A stretch of DNA of 64,000 bases, from positions 124,001 through 188,000 of the forward strand of contig NZ_FRYK01000001.1 of the NCBI RefSeq assembly GCF_900148835.1, in the 5' to 3' direction. Positions 16,264-24,887 of this stretch are shown here, piece after piece (the stretch's first letter is position 1; each line of letters starts with the position of its first letter). This DNA is from Flavobacterium cucumis. Lineage in GTDB: Bacteria; Bacteroidota; Bacteroidia; Flavobacteriales; Flavobacteriaceae. The notes under the pieces were generated by a model. It ran no database searches. It worked only from the letters and a program-made list of their open reading frames with translations, and had not been told where the DNA came from. A program made the translations under genes and the position numbers.

Positions 16264-17892
16264 CTATTTTACTTTCTTTCCTTTAATAAAAACTTGAGTT
16301 GGTAAAATATAGGGTACCTTTGCAATTGGTATTGTCATGATATCTTCTGAAAAAATTGTAAAATCCGCCCATTTTTCAACTTCTAAACTTCCCTTTTCTT
16401 GCTCTTCAAAGTTGGAGTATGCAGCCCAAATAGTCATTCCTTTCAATGTTTCTTCTCGAGTTAAAGCATTTTCCATTTGAAATCCATTGGCAGGATAATT
16501 ATTCAAATCTTTTCTGGCTACCGCTGAATGAAAAGTAAGCATTGGATTGACCTCTTCAATAGGAAAATCAGTCCCTAACGCCACTAAACCTGCCTTTTGC
16601 AATATTTTTTTATACGCATAGGAATGTTTTATTCGATCTTTTCCAACTCTTTCTTCTGCCCAATACATATCTGAAGTAGCATGTGTTGGTTGAACAGAAG
16701 GAATAATTCCCCTCGCAAAATAATCGAAATCTGTTTCTCTCATAATTTGCGAGTGTTCAATACGCCATCTCCTGTTCGGTTTATCTTTTAAAACATCAGT
16801 ATAAATTTTCATTAATACTGTATTGGTAGAATCACCAATAGCATGCGAATTCATTTGATAATCTGAATTTGCAATTTGTTTTGCAATGCTTTCAATCGCC
16901 TCAATGGGTTTTAACAAAGCACCAAACTGTTTAGGCTTATCTGAATAAGGCAAATGCAAACAAGCGCCTCTTGAACCTAAAGCACCATCCCCCATGAATT
17001 TAAAAGAACGAACATTTAACTTGTCTGTTTTATATATTCCTTTTCTGGTGTAATAATCTAAGTTTTCTTTAGACGTTTTAACCATTGCATAAATGTTCAA
17101 ATCCAAAACATTTGCTTTTTGTAAACTATCAATTAATTCAATAATCTCTCGATCTAAACCCGCTTCATTTATAGTGGTTATTCCATAATTAAAAACATTT
17201 TTTTCAGCATCAACTAAAGCCTGAATCTTAGTTTGTCTATTAGGTTCTGGAATAATAGCACTCACCAAACCCATAGCATTATCAACTAAAATACCAGTCA
17301 TTTCTCCTCCAATCACTTCAATTTGTCCTCCTTCAATTTTGGTTTGTGTGGTAATTCCCGCTAACTCGAGTGCTTTTCCATTTACAAGCATCGCATGATT
17401 ATCAATTCTTGTTAAAACCACAGGAATATCTGGAAACAACTCATCCAATTTCGCTCTAGAAGGAAACTCCTTAATTGACCAATCATTCTGATCCCATCCT
17501 CTACCCTGAATAAAGGCTGTTTTCTTTTCCTTTTGAAACGCTACAATACGTTCAATAATTTCATCAAAACTTTTGGTGTTTTTTAAATCCACAATTTGCA
17601 TATCGAGTCCAAAACGATACAAATGGGCATGGGCATCATAAAAACCCGGATAAACAAATTGATTTTTAGCATCAATTGTTTCTTTGGCTTCAAACTTACT
17701 GTCTAAATCTTGAGTTGTGCCCGTAAAAATAATTTTCCCATCCAGAATAGCAATAGCCTCAACTATTTCAAAAGAATCATTTACAGTATAAACCTTGGCA
17801 TTTTTGACTACTAAATCAACCTGCTCTTTGTTTGAAGCACAAGATCCCAAACTCAATATCGCGAAGAAGGAAATGGTTTTTAAGATATTCAT
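16264..17892 (-). CDS. Amidohydrolase family 3 lipoprotein (YtcJ-like)
   Basis: 542 residues. A lipoprotein signal with lipobox LGSC (Cys18) places it outside the cytoplasmic membrane, which is notable for this mostly cytoplasmic family. The amidohydrolase metal motif HxH is in PGFYDAHAHL (His88, His90), with AIGDSTNTVLM and RIEHSQIM further along and a C-terminal beta-sandwich (IWAAYSNFEEQEKGSLEVEKWADF). The substrate is unknown; relatives include N-substituted formamide deformylases and uncharacterised exported hydrolases. It appears monocistronic. Confidence 0.88.
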   Translation of the reverse strand: MNILKTISFFAILSLGSCASNKEQVDLVVKNAKVYTVNDSFEIVEAIAILDGKIIFTGTTQDLDSKFEAKETIDAKNQFVYPGFYDAHAHLYRFGLDMQIVDLKNTKSFDEIIERIVAFQKEKKTAFIQGRGWDQNDWSIKEFPSRAKLDELFPDIPVVLTRIDNHAMLVNGKALELAGITTQTKIEGGQIEVIGGEMTGILVDNAMGLVSAIIPEPNRQTKIQALVDAEKNVFNYGITTINEAGLDREIIELIDSLQKANVLDLNIYAMVKTSKENLDYYTRKGIYKTDKLNVRSFKFMGDGALGSRGACLHLPYSDKPKQFGALLKPIEAIESIAKQIANSDYQMNSHAIGDSTNTVLMKIYTDVLKDKPNRRWRIEHSQIMRETDFDYFARGIIPSVQPTHATSDMYWAEERVGKDRIKHSYAYKKILQKAGLVALGTDFPIEEVNPMLTFHSAVARKDLNNYPANGFQMENALTREETLKGMTIWAAYSNFEEQEKGSLEVEKWADFTIFSEDIMTIPIAKVPYILPTQVFIKGKKVK

Positions 17893-17966
17893 TGTGTAAT
17901 GTTTAGATATTAAATTTAAAGGTAAAAACTTACATTCGAATAATCAAAATATTTTATCCTTAAAAA

Positions 17967-18503
17967 TTAGTTTCTTATTTTTCTTTTCTTTTTAGATTTC
18001 TCAGACTTCTCTTTTTTCTTTGGTTTCAAAAGTTCTTTTTTTGCTCTTAGACGTTTTTCAACCTCATCGATTTCGTATGTTTCATTGGTAAATGTATTCC
18101 ATTTAACCTCATCTATTAATTTTAAAGCTGCTTTAATAGTTGCTTGACGCTCTAATAATTGGACTTTCTTGAGAAGAATTACCATCCTATTAATCCCTTT
18201 CACGGTTAAAGCAAAGTCAATTAACTTAGAAGCTTCTTCATAATCCTCATTTAAAAGTAAGGTTTCAATATAATAAGGATATACTGCTACGGCATCCATA
18301 TTAATTGCCAAAACTTCTTGAAAATAACGTTTTGCTTCCTCATAATTTTGCAATTGCTCTGTTTGAATTCTTCCATACAAACATAATGCTGTTGTATTTT
18401 TAGAATCGTATGACATGGCATAATCTAAAGACTCAATGGTTTCTTCCAAGGAATAAGGATAGTTATCCAAAGCCTGAAACAAGTATTTATCTATATTTTT
18501 CAT
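17967..18503 (-). CDS. TPR-like protein with lysine-rich tail, third gene of the rtcB-prfH operon
   Basis: 178 residues. It contains two to three tetratricopeptide-like helical repeats (about residues 18-115; for example [28 protein letters not shown] and [14 protein letters not shown]) and ends with a strongly basic tail (about 153-178) of Lys, Glu and Ser. Its start overlaps the end of prfH by 17 bp, so it is translationally coupled to the ribosome rescue/repair genes. The basic tail suggests RNA or ribosome contact, but this is inference. No specific family beyond TPR was recognised. Confidence 0.75.
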   Translation of the reverse strand: MKNIDKYLFQALDNYPYSLEETIESLDYAMSYDSKNTTALCLYGRIQTEQLQNYEEAKRYFQEVLAINMDAVAVYPYYIETLLLNEDYEEASKLIDFALTVKGINRMVILLKKVQLLERQATIKAALKLIDEVKWNTFTNETYEIDEVEKRLRAKKELLKPKKKEKSEKSKKKRKIRN

Positions 18504-19179
18504 TTTTTAATTCGTTTTTTAATTGCTGTCGCACAGCTTTAAATTTCTTTTCTACTTTGAGTTTCTTAAAATCAGAACCTTCAAAAGTTCGTATCGGATT
18601 TCCTCGTTCTACCGCTAATTGATTTGTCCATTGAGTTTGAAATTGTTGTTTCAAAAGATTCAATTGAGCTTCATTTAGTTTGAGTAACAAACGTTCAGTC
18701 GCTAATTTCTTGTTCTGATGTTGCGAACGTGAATCCATACTCACCACACTAATTCCTGTTGGCACATGTGTCGCTCGAATCGCCGAACTCACTTTATTCA
18801 CATGCTGTCCACCCGCTCCCGAACTTCGTATAGCTTGATATTGAATATCCTTTTCAGAAAAAGTATTCGATTGAATTGTATCCCCTTCAAAGATTCCAAT
18901 AAACCAATTGCTTCGCTTGTGAAACTTTCGAAACGTACTTTTTCCAATCCACTGAATGGTTCCTACCCATGAAGCTACAAACTCTTCCGCTTCATTTCCT
19001 GTAATTTGAACCATAGCCGAAGCTACCGTCCCATTTTCCGAACCTGCTTCGCGTTGCAAGACAGTCGCTACTAAGCCAAGTGCTTCTGCTTCTTGCAACA
19101 CTTTTTTCAATACTTGTGCTACTACCCAAGTACATTCTGCAGACCCTCTCCCTGAGGTAATTTGAATGATCTTCTCCAT
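18487..19179 (-). CDS. prfH: Peptide chain release factor homologue PrfH
   Basis: About 230 residues from the ATG at 19179, one base after the rtcB stop; an upstream Met at 19200 would overlap rtcB by 20 bp and add seven residues. The peptidyl-hydrolase motif GGQ is in [21 protein letters not shown], but the codon-recognition domain of RF1/RF2 is missing, as in all PrfH. PrfH is reported to release peptide from ribosomes damaged in the 16S decoding centre, after which RtcB reseals the RNA. The neighbouring rtcB makes that role likely here. Confidence 0.93.
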   Translation of the reverse strand: MEKIIQITSGRGSAECTWVVAQVLKKVLQEAEALGLVATVLQREAGSENGTVASAMVQITGNEAEEFVASWVGTIQWIGKSTFRKFHKRSNWFIGIFEGDTIQSNTFSEKDIQYQAIRSSGAGGQHVNKVSSAIRATHVPTGISVVSMDSRSQHQNKKLATERLLLKLNEAQLNLLKQQFQTQWTNQLAVERGNPIRTFEGSDFKKLKVEKKFKAVRQQLKNELKNEKYR

Positions 19180-19180
19180 C

Positions 19181-20572
19181 TTATCGGTCCATTCTAACAA
19201 TTTTCGGTGTGAAAGTCCCTAACACCTCTACTAATTCGGTTTGTAAATTCATGACAGTATGAATATTCTTGTATGCCATCGGCGCTTCATCAATATTTCC
19301 GCCAATCAACGTCACATCATTATCCGCCAAGACTTTTTTAATCTGACTTTGCGTAAAAGTAGCTTTACATTTCGCTCTCGAAAACAAACGACCCGCCCCA
19401 TGTGAAGCCGATTGCAAACTATCTTCATTTCCTTTACCCATTACAATAAATCCTGGTGCAGTCATCGAACCGGGAATAATTCCCAATTGTCCTTTGGCCG
19501 CTGGAGTTGCCCCTTTTCGATGCACGATACATTCTTTACCATCTACTAGTTCTTTCCAAGCAAAATTGTGATGATTTTCAATAGTTACCACAATACGTTT
19601 TCCTAATGCTTTAGCCAATCTTCTATGAATATCTTCGTGACACGCTTTAGCATAGTCTCCAGCTAAATTCATAGCCATCCAATATTCTTGACCATCATGC
19701 GTGTTCAAATCCAACCAAGCTAAATGTTGCACATTCTTTGGTAACGGACATTGCTTACTTGCCAAATACGTATAATGCTTGGCAATATTGGCACCCAATC
19801 CTCTTGAACCACTGTGCGATAAAACCGCAACGTACTCTTTGGCTTCCAATTTCCATTCTGGTAATGGATTGTCTAATTTCACAATACCGAATTCCACAAA
19901 ATGGTTTCCTCCTCCAGATGAACCTAACTGCTTGTAAGCTTTGTCTAACAGTTGCTTAAGCAATGGAATGGTTTTGAATTCGTCTCGATAAAATACTTCG
20001 TGATCTGCTTTCGTTTTATGCGTTTCACTCATTCCAAATTTGGTATTATCTTTCAAAATGGCTTGTAATTGATGGTCTTTTCCTTTGAAAAAAGACGCTG
20101 GTAAATCGAAAATCGACAAACTCATTCTACAACCAATATCTACTCCAACTCCATACGGAATCACTGCATTTTCGGTTGCTAAAACGCCACCAATTGGCAA
20201 TCCATAACCAGAATGTGCATCGGGCATTAAGGCACCTTTAACTGCAATTGGTAATTTTAAAGCATCGTACAATTGAAACTTTGCTTGTTCGTCAATTTCG
20301 TTTTCTCCAAAGATGGAAAAAGGCACTCGAGTAGTTTTTAATTCGTTAAACTTTACTTGAACCGGATTGATTAAACCTTCCGCTACTTTTCCCCAAGTAC
20401 CATCTCCTTTGAATTGTTCTGGATGAAGTAATACTTGTTTCGCTTCGGTTAAAATACTTTCCTTTTTTTCTCTTTTTCGATATCTATTAATTTGCCCTAA
20501 GGCAATATTTATTGCATTATTTTTTGGGAAGCCTAATTTAATTAAGTCTTTCCCAGATAGTTTATTTCCCAT
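19181..20572 (-). CDS. rtcB: RNA-splicing ligase RtcB (RtcB2-type, prfH-linked)
   Basis: 463 residues. A GTP- and Mn-dependent ligase that joins 2',3'-cyclic phosphate (3'-phosphate) ends to 5'-OH ends. Metal-binding residues are in [14 protein letters not shown] and [10 protein letters not shown] (Asp145, Cys148), and the guanylylated histidine is in SHGAGRLFS (His391). The first about 85 residues form an extra domain preceding the usual RtcB fold. It is first of three overlapping genes, rtcB-prfH-TPR. The archaeal/eukaryotic role in tRNA splicing is not expected here; the operon points to rRNA repair. Confidence 0.95.
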   Translation of the reverse strand: MGNKLSGKDLIKLGFPKNNAINIALGQINRYRKREKKESILTEAKQVLLHPEQFKGDGTWGKVAEGLINPVQVKFNELKTTRVPFSIFGENEIDEQAKFQLYDALKLPIAVKGALMPDAHSGYGLPIGGVLATENAVIPYGVGVDIGCRMSLSIFDLPASFFKGKDHQLQAILKDNTKFGMSETHKTKADHEVFYRDEFKTIPLLKQLLDKAYKQLGSSGGGNHFVEFGIVKLDNPLPEWKLEAKEYVAVLSHSGSRGLGANIAKHYTYLASKQCPLPKNVQHLAWLDLNTHDGQEYWMAMNLAGDYAKACHEDIHRRLAKALGKRIVVTIENHHNFAWKELVDGKECIVHRKGATPAAKGQLGIIPGSMTAPGFIVMGKGNEDSLQSASHGAGRLFSRAKCKATFTQSQIKKVLADNDVTLIGGNIDEAPMAYKNIHTVMNLQTELVEVLGTFTPKIVRMDR

Positions 20573-20690
20573 GATAATTTTAAAAATGATTCATAACAAT
20601 GAACTGCAGTAAACCAAATAGGCATACTTAGCACATTGCAAAATTTTGAAAACGTTTCGGGAAAATTTTTTGAAGGTTCTAGAATAAACA

Positions 20691-20726
20691 AAAAAAAGCC
20701 CGAAACTAAATGTCTTCGGGCTTTTT
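20691..20726 (-). terminator. Intrinsic terminator of the small transcription unit upstream of rtcB
   Basis: AAAAAGCCCGAA (20693-20704) pairs with TTCGGGCTTTTT (20715-20726), 10-nt loop, and seven U residues follow on the minus strand. Confidence 0.9.
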
Positions 20727-20744
20727 CATATATGTTGTTTTTAT

Positions 20745-20828
20745 CTATGATTGCGTTAAGCCACGAAGAAGAGCCACACCAGTTCCTACTGATGAATTGC
20801 TTTGAGGTAATGATTTGAATACAAACAT
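20745..20828 (-). CDS. Candidate 27-residue small protein or leader peptide
   Basis: ATG at 20828-20826 and stop TAG at 20745-20747, 19 bp before a strong terminator. The peptide starts MFVFKSLPQSNSSVG and continues TGVALLRGLTQS; composition is balanced and not like random AT-rich sequence. A promoter (TTTG, 21 nt, AATCTTTG) lies about 40-70 bp upstream, so the whole unit would be a transcript of about 170 nt. An upstream in-frame Met at 20945 would lie ahead of that promoter and is unlikely. It does not resemble an amino-acid attenuator leader. It could equally be an sRNA; no homologue was recognised. Confidence 0.45.
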   Translation of the reverse strand: MFVFKSLPQSNSSVGTGVALLRGLTQS

Positions 20829-20864
20829 TTTTCTTCGTTTTAAAAGGTTATTAATTTTCTGATG

Positions 20865-20897
20865 CAAAGATTTCGTTAAATTTTTCAAAAATCCAAA
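20865..20897 (-). promoter_or_regulatory. Predicted promoter of the small transcription unit
   Basis: On the minus strand TTTG (20897-20894), 21-nt spacer and AATCTTTG (20872-20865), which matches TAnnTTTG at seven of eight places counting the free positions. Confidence 0.55.
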
Positions 20898-20970
20898 TAA
20901 ATTTAATTTTTTATTAAAAAAACTAAAAATTAGTATGTAACGCACACAAAGAAAAAAACAATAGCAATAA

Positions 20971-21885
20971 TTAATTCAAGTTAATAAATGGCGTATTCAA
21001 ATTCTCTTCCTTGATATAAATTTCCATTTGTTGCGCTACCTCTACTGGTCTATCACTTGAAATAATCATTACACCGGCTTTTACAATGTCTAAATAAACA
21101 TGATTACCATTTGCAATTGCACTTTTATCTATGTTACCCATAGTTCCTGAAATACAGGTAATTCCTTGCGTTTTCATGTAAGTTAAAACTTCTGTTTTTG
21201 GGAAAGAAGTACCTACAAAAGCAAGCATATTTTCAGTTTTGACCCCCATGTTTTGTAAACGTTCTATGTCATCTTTACCTCTTGCTGATACAGATAGTAG
21301 TAAATCAGGAGCTAAATTAGCTACCTCAGCTGCTTGATTGGCATTATACGTTATGATTATGGAATAATTTTCCGCTTTATTTCTTCTTACCGCATCAACA
21401 ATCATTTTAAATGGCACCCCTCTTTTTACATCTAAAGTATAAACCACTTTTCCTTTACCCCATTTTAAAACTTCATCTAACGTTTCAATTTTATAGGACG
21501 TTACATTTCCCTCATTATCTTTTAGAAATAAACTTTGTAATTCCTTGTAGGTATATGAATTAATTGGTCCAGTTCCTGTTGTAGTTCGGTCTAAAGTATT
21601 ATCATGCATCATTACTAAAATTGAATCTTTAGTTAATGCGATATCGGTTTCAATAACAGCTGGTACCTTACGAATTGTATTCTCGAAAGTAGCAATGCAA
21701 TTTTCAGGAAAGAAAGTTGTTGGTCCTCCTCGATGTGCACTTACCAAAGGATAGAAATTAGATGTTGCTTGAAAAAAGCTTTTGAAATCTGAATTACTAT
21801 CAAATGCAATTCGATGCAATTTAGCTTGTCCTAAACTAAAAGTAATTTGAGCTAAAAGCAAAAAAGTTAAAAAAGTACGTATCAT
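20971..21885 (-). CDS. Exported glycerophosphodiester phosphodiesterase
   Basis: 304 residues with a signal peptide (about 1-20, cleavage near SLGQA). The GDPD catalytic motif HRG is at 51-53 (SAHRGGPTTFFPEN), with the ETDIALTKD acid pair (Glu79, Asp81) and MHDNTLDRTT (His94), the expected catalytic and Ca2+-binding set. It hydrolyses glycerophosphodiesters, from phospholipid turnover, to glycerol-3-phosphate and an alcohol in the periplasm or outside. No lipobox is seen. It stands alone on the minus strand. Confidence 0.92.
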   Translation of the reverse strand: MIRTFLTFLLLAQITFSLGQAKLHRIAFDSNSDFKSFFQATSNFYPLVSAHRGGPTTFFPENCIATFENTIRKVPAVIETDIALTKDSILVMMHDNTLDRTTTGTGPINSYTYKELQSLFLKDNEGNVTSYKIETLDEVLKWGKGKVVYTLDVKRGVPFKMIVDAVRRNKAENYSIIITYNANQAAEVANLAPDLLLSVSARGKDDIERLQNMGVKTENMLAFVGTSFPKTEVLTYMKTQGITCISGTMGNIDKSAIANGNHVYLDIVKAGVMIISSDRPVEVAQQMEIYIKEENLNTPFINLN

Positions 21886-21962
21886 AAATGCTATTTTTTT
21901 TGCAAAAATAATGAACCAAAGTCACAAAAATCGTACTATTATGTTAATTTAAAAACAAACAA

Positions 21963-22529
21963 CTATTTTTGAATAACTAAACTTTCTAAGGCTTCTACTC
22001 CTTCTAAAAAATCAATACTTTTTACTTCCTCAAAAAAGTCAATTTCGGTTTCGTGAGGTAAAAAATCGGAGATGATACGCACGATAAAGTCTTGATGTTT
22101 CTTCAAATACATAAAAGTGTAATCTTCCATATTTACAACCGTTTTTTCGGCTAAATTGGTTGTTCTTACAAACTTATCGGAAGTTAAAGAGGATAAGCAC
22201 GGTAAATTTAATTTTGGATCTGTGATAATAGGTTTTCCATTTTCAAACAAACCGCCTTCATAGCCGTATAATGATGCATTTGTAATTTCGACCGGCCTTC
22301 CTAAGTGCAAATCATCGGGTAAGTTGGTTTGTTTTCCAACAATGGCAGCAAAACCCATTAACACACAAATATCGTGTGTTGGCAATTGCATCATTGCCTT
22401 AGCTGTACTTTCACGACCAATTCCAGAAACGATTACTTCGTACGTATGCTTCAAATTAGGAATTCGAGCTAAAGCGTTTAGGACTTTTTCTCGCTCAATT
22501 TCCATCGGTGTTAGGATGTTTATCTTCAA
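21963..22529 (-). CDS. Nucleoside phosphorylase superfamily protein (MTA/SAH nucleosidase-like)
   Basis: 188 residues of the PNP/UDP phosphorylase fold: MKINILTPMEIEREKVLNAL at the start, VSGIGRESTAKAM, VLMGFAAIVG and the catalytic-loop region VVNMEDYTFMYL, in which the usual VDMExAA is only partly kept. It is shorter than typical MTA/SAH nucleosidase (about 230). A role in purine nucleoside cleavage is plausible, possibly tied to methionine salvage because the divergent neighbour is a methionine aminotransferase; a futalosine hydrolase-type role is another option. Confidence 0.7.
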   Translation of the reverse strand: MKINILTPMEIEREKVLNALARIPNLKHTYEVIVSGIGRESTAKAMMQLPTHDICVLMGFAAIVGKQTNLPDDLHLGRPVEITNASLYGYEGGLFENGKPIITDPKLNLPCLSSLTSDKFVRTTNLAEKTVVNMEDYTFMYLKKHQDFIVRIISDFLPHETEIDFFEEVKSIDFLEGVEALESLVIQK

Positions 22530-22591
22530 AATCTCAGAATTAAATCACAAAATAAAGTAATTTGAAGAAATTAGAGCGTGTATATTTTTTA

Positions 22592-22599
22592 TATTTTTG
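22592..22599 (+). promoter_or_regulatory. -7 element placed 5 bp before the aminotransferase start
   Basis: TATTTTTG, a full TAnnTTTG match, ends 4 bases before the ATG at 22604. Transcription would then begin at or next to the start codon, which predicts a leaderless mRNA. Confidence 0.5.
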
Positions 22600-22603
22600 T
22601 TTC

Positions 22604-23731
22604 ATGTCAAAACTACCTAACATCACCACTAGTATTTTTTCCGTTATGTCGCAATTAGCGAACCAGCACGGTGCTATAAATTTATCGCAAGGATTTCCCA
22701 ATTTCCCTGAAGACGAACGTTTGTTGCAAATTTCGGAACGTATTATTCGAGACAATATTCACCAATATACGCCAATGGCGGGTTTGCCTTCGTTATTGAA
22801 AAAAATTGCGAATCAAACCTTAAAACAATACGGTAGAGAAGTCAATACCGCAACTGAAATGTTGATTACCGCTGGCGCTACACAAGGCGTTTTTACTGCG
22901 ATTAACACGTTTGTAAATCAGGGTGATGAAGCATTGATTTTAGATCCAAGTTATGACAGTTACGAGCCTTCGGTTTTAGTTGCCGGTGGAAAACCCGTTC
23001 GTGTTTCATTAAACGATGATTACACGCCCAATTTCAACCGAATTGAAAGCGCGATTTCGGTTAAAACGAAAATGATTGTCATCAATAATCCACACAATCC
23101 TACAGGTAGAATTTGGACGGAACAAGATTTTGAAACTTTAGAAACCATTTTAGAAAAACATCCTCAAATTCTTATTTTGGGAGACGAAGTTTATGAATAT
23201 ATTACGTTTTCGCAACCGCATATTTCATTTAATATGCGTCCAAAATTAGTAGAACGAACCATTATAGCTTCTTCTTTTGGAAAATCGTTGCATGTTACGG
23301 GTTGGAAAGTGGGCTATTTAATTGCTCCTGAACATTTAATGTTCGAAATGAAGAAAGTGCATCAATTTTTAGTGTTCAGTGTAAATAGTTTTTCGCAACA
23401 TGCTATTTCGGAATACTTAGATGTGGTTGATTTTAGTGAAGTTTCCAAAATGTACCAGCGCAAACGCGATTTATTTCAAAATCTAATAGAAAACAGTCGT
23501 TTTAAATTAATGCCTTGTGATGGCACTTATTTTCAAGTGGTAAACTACAATCAAATTTCGAACAAAAACGATGTGGATTTTGCTAAAGAATTAATTGTAA
23601 ATCATGGTGTTGCTTCCATCCCGATTTCGGTTTTTTATAATGATAATACGGATAGACACATGCTTCGTTTTTGTTTCGCTAAAACCGATGAAACATTAAT
23701 TGCTGCAGCAAACAAATTGAATCAAATTTGA
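22604..23731 (+). CDS. Class I PLP-dependent aminotransferase (methionine aminotransferase, YbdL-like)
   Basis: 375 residues from the ATG at 22604; an upstream in-frame start at 22562 would add 14 residues that overlap the promoter. It has INLSQGFPNFPEDE, the cofactor-pocket ITAGATQGVFTAINTF, NNPHNPTGRIW, and the PLP-lysine segment SSFGKSLHVTGWKVGYL. The GFPNFP opening is typical of the methionine / kynurenine-oxoglutarate aminotransferase group, whose E. coli member YbdL acts on methionine. It could regenerate methionine from ketomethylthiobutyrate. Divergent from the phosphorylase-like gene by 74 bp. Confidence 0.88.
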   Translation: MSKLPNITTSIFSVMSQLANQHGAINLSQGFPNFPEDERLLQISERIIRDNIHQYTPMAGLPSLLKKIANQTLKQYGREVNTATEMLITAGATQGVFTAINTFVNQGDEALILDPSYDSYEPSVLVAGGKPVRVSLNDDYTPNFNRIESAISVKTKMIVINNPHNPTGRIWTEQDFETLETILEKHPQILILGDEVYEYITFSQPHISFNMRPKLVERTIIASSFGKSLHVTGWKVGYLIAPEHLMFEMKKVHQFLVFSVNSFSQHAISEYLDVVDFSEVSKMYQRKRDLFQNLIENSRFKLMPCDGTYFQVVNYNQISNKNDVDFAKELIVNHGVASIPISVFYNDNTDRHMLRFCFAKTDETLIAAANKLNQI

Positions 23732-24114
23732 TTTCATTCTAAGATTCCAAATAAGAAAAAATACTTCAAAACTGAAATAAAAATATTACTAAAATCATGC
23801 TAGAAGGCACCCACTATAGCGAAATTTCAGAACACTAAAAAAGCTTTAAAAGAAACAAAATAAAGTGTAATTGATGAGAAAAAAACAGGTATTCGTCCAA
23901 AAATAAAAATAAAAAAAATAGTAAGAAAAATATCATAAAAATAATTACTAAAGAATAGCAAACAGTACATTTTTTTCATTTCAAAAACATTTTTATTTCC
24001 TTATTTTTCTGGCTATAAATCAGTTATAACACACTTTAACCCAATGTTAACAAATTAGCCTTGAAAAAACCATAAATAATTGTATTTTTACGACTTAAAT
24101 TTTTTAAATATCAA
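23732..24114. other. 383-bp non-coding gap before parA
   Basis: AT-rich sequence between the aminotransferase gene and parA. No coding frame, tRNA or convincing hairpin was found. The only supported element is the parA promoter at 24061-24090. A parS centromere would be expected near parAB, but no GTTTCACGTGAAAC-like dyad was seen here. Confidence 0.6.
24061..24090 (+). promoter_or_regulatory. Predicted parA promoter
   Basis: TTG (24061-24063), 19-nt spacer and TATTTTTA (24083-24090), matching the TTG / TAnnTTTG layout except for the final base. It gives a 5' leader of about 20 nt. Confidence 0.55.
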
Positions 24115-24879
24115 ATGGGTAAAATCATTGCAATTGCCAATCAAAAAGGCGGAGTGGGAAAAACAACCACGTCTGTTAATCTAGCCGCTTCTCTTGGTGT
24201 ACTAGAAAAAAAAGTACTTTTAATTGATGCTGATCCACAAGCAAATGCTAGTTCAGGTCTTGGAATCGATGTAGAAAGTGTAGAAATTGGTTCTTACCAA
24301 GTACTAGAACACAGTGCAACTCCTGAAGAAGCTACAATTTCTTGTTCGGCACCTAATGTTTGGGTAATTCCTGCTCACATTGATCTGGTTGCTATTGAAA
24401 TTGAATTGGTTGATAAGGAAAATCGAGAGTACATGCTAAAAACAGCATTGGAAAAAGTAAAAGATAAATACGATTATATTTTAATAGACTGTGCACCTTC
24501 GTTAGGATTATTAACTTTAAATGCCTTAACAGCTGCTGACAGCGTTGTCATTCCTATTCAATGTGAATATTTTGCTTTAGAGGGACTTGGGAAATTGCTA
24601 AACACAATTAAAAGTGTACAAAAAATTCATAATCCTAACCTAGATATTGAAGGATTACTTTTAACCATGTATGACTCTCGCCTTCGTTTGTCTAATCAAG
24701 TTGTTGAAGAAGTTCAGAAACACTTCAATGATATGGTTTTTGAAACCGTAATTCAGCGAAACATTAAACTTAGTGAAGCACCTAGCTTTGGTGAAAGTAT
24801 CATCAATTACGATGCTACTAGCAAAGGAGCAACTAACTACATTAATCTAGCCGAAGAAATTATTAAAAAAAATCAATAA
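24115..24879 (+). CDS. parA: Chromosome partitioning ATPase ParA (Soj)
   Basis: 254 residues. A deviant Walker-A ATPase KGGVGKTT (11-18) starting directly from MGKIIAIANQ, with no N-terminal DNA-binding extension, which marks the chromosomal Soj type. DADPQANAS, LIDCAPSLGLLTLNAL and the QCEYFALEGLGKLL segment follow. It moves ParB-parS complexes by nonspecific DNA binding in the ATP state. parB follows after 8 bp. Confidence 0.97.
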   Translation: MGKIIAIANQKGGVGKTTTSVNLAASLGVLEKKVLLIDADPQANASSGLGIDVESVEIGSYQVLEHSATPEEATISCSAPNVWVIPAHIDLVAIEIELVDKENREYMLKTALEKVKDKYDYILIDCAPSLGLLTLNALTAADSVVIPIQCEYFALEGLGKLLNTIKSVQKIHNPNLDIEGLLLTMYDSRLRLSNQVVEEVQKHFNDMVFETVIQRNIKLSEAPSFGESIINYDATSKGATNYINLAEEIIKKNQ

Positions 24880-24887
24880 TATAGAAG

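Larger units (their letters stand above)
20573..20970. other. 398-bp gap between rtcB and the GDPD gene holding one small transcription unit
   Basis: The gap contains a short transcript on the minus strand (promoter 20865-20897, small ORF 20745-20828, terminator 20691-20726, listed separately). The remaining about 115 bp nearest to rtcB is AT-rich and should hold the rtcB promoter, but no clean TTTG/TAnnTTTG pair was found. Confidence 0.6.

Noticed and set aside
23810..23838. A 13-codon ORF starting MLEGTHYSEI in the gap before parA
   Set aside because: No promoter, terminator or signal of conservation; too short to support.
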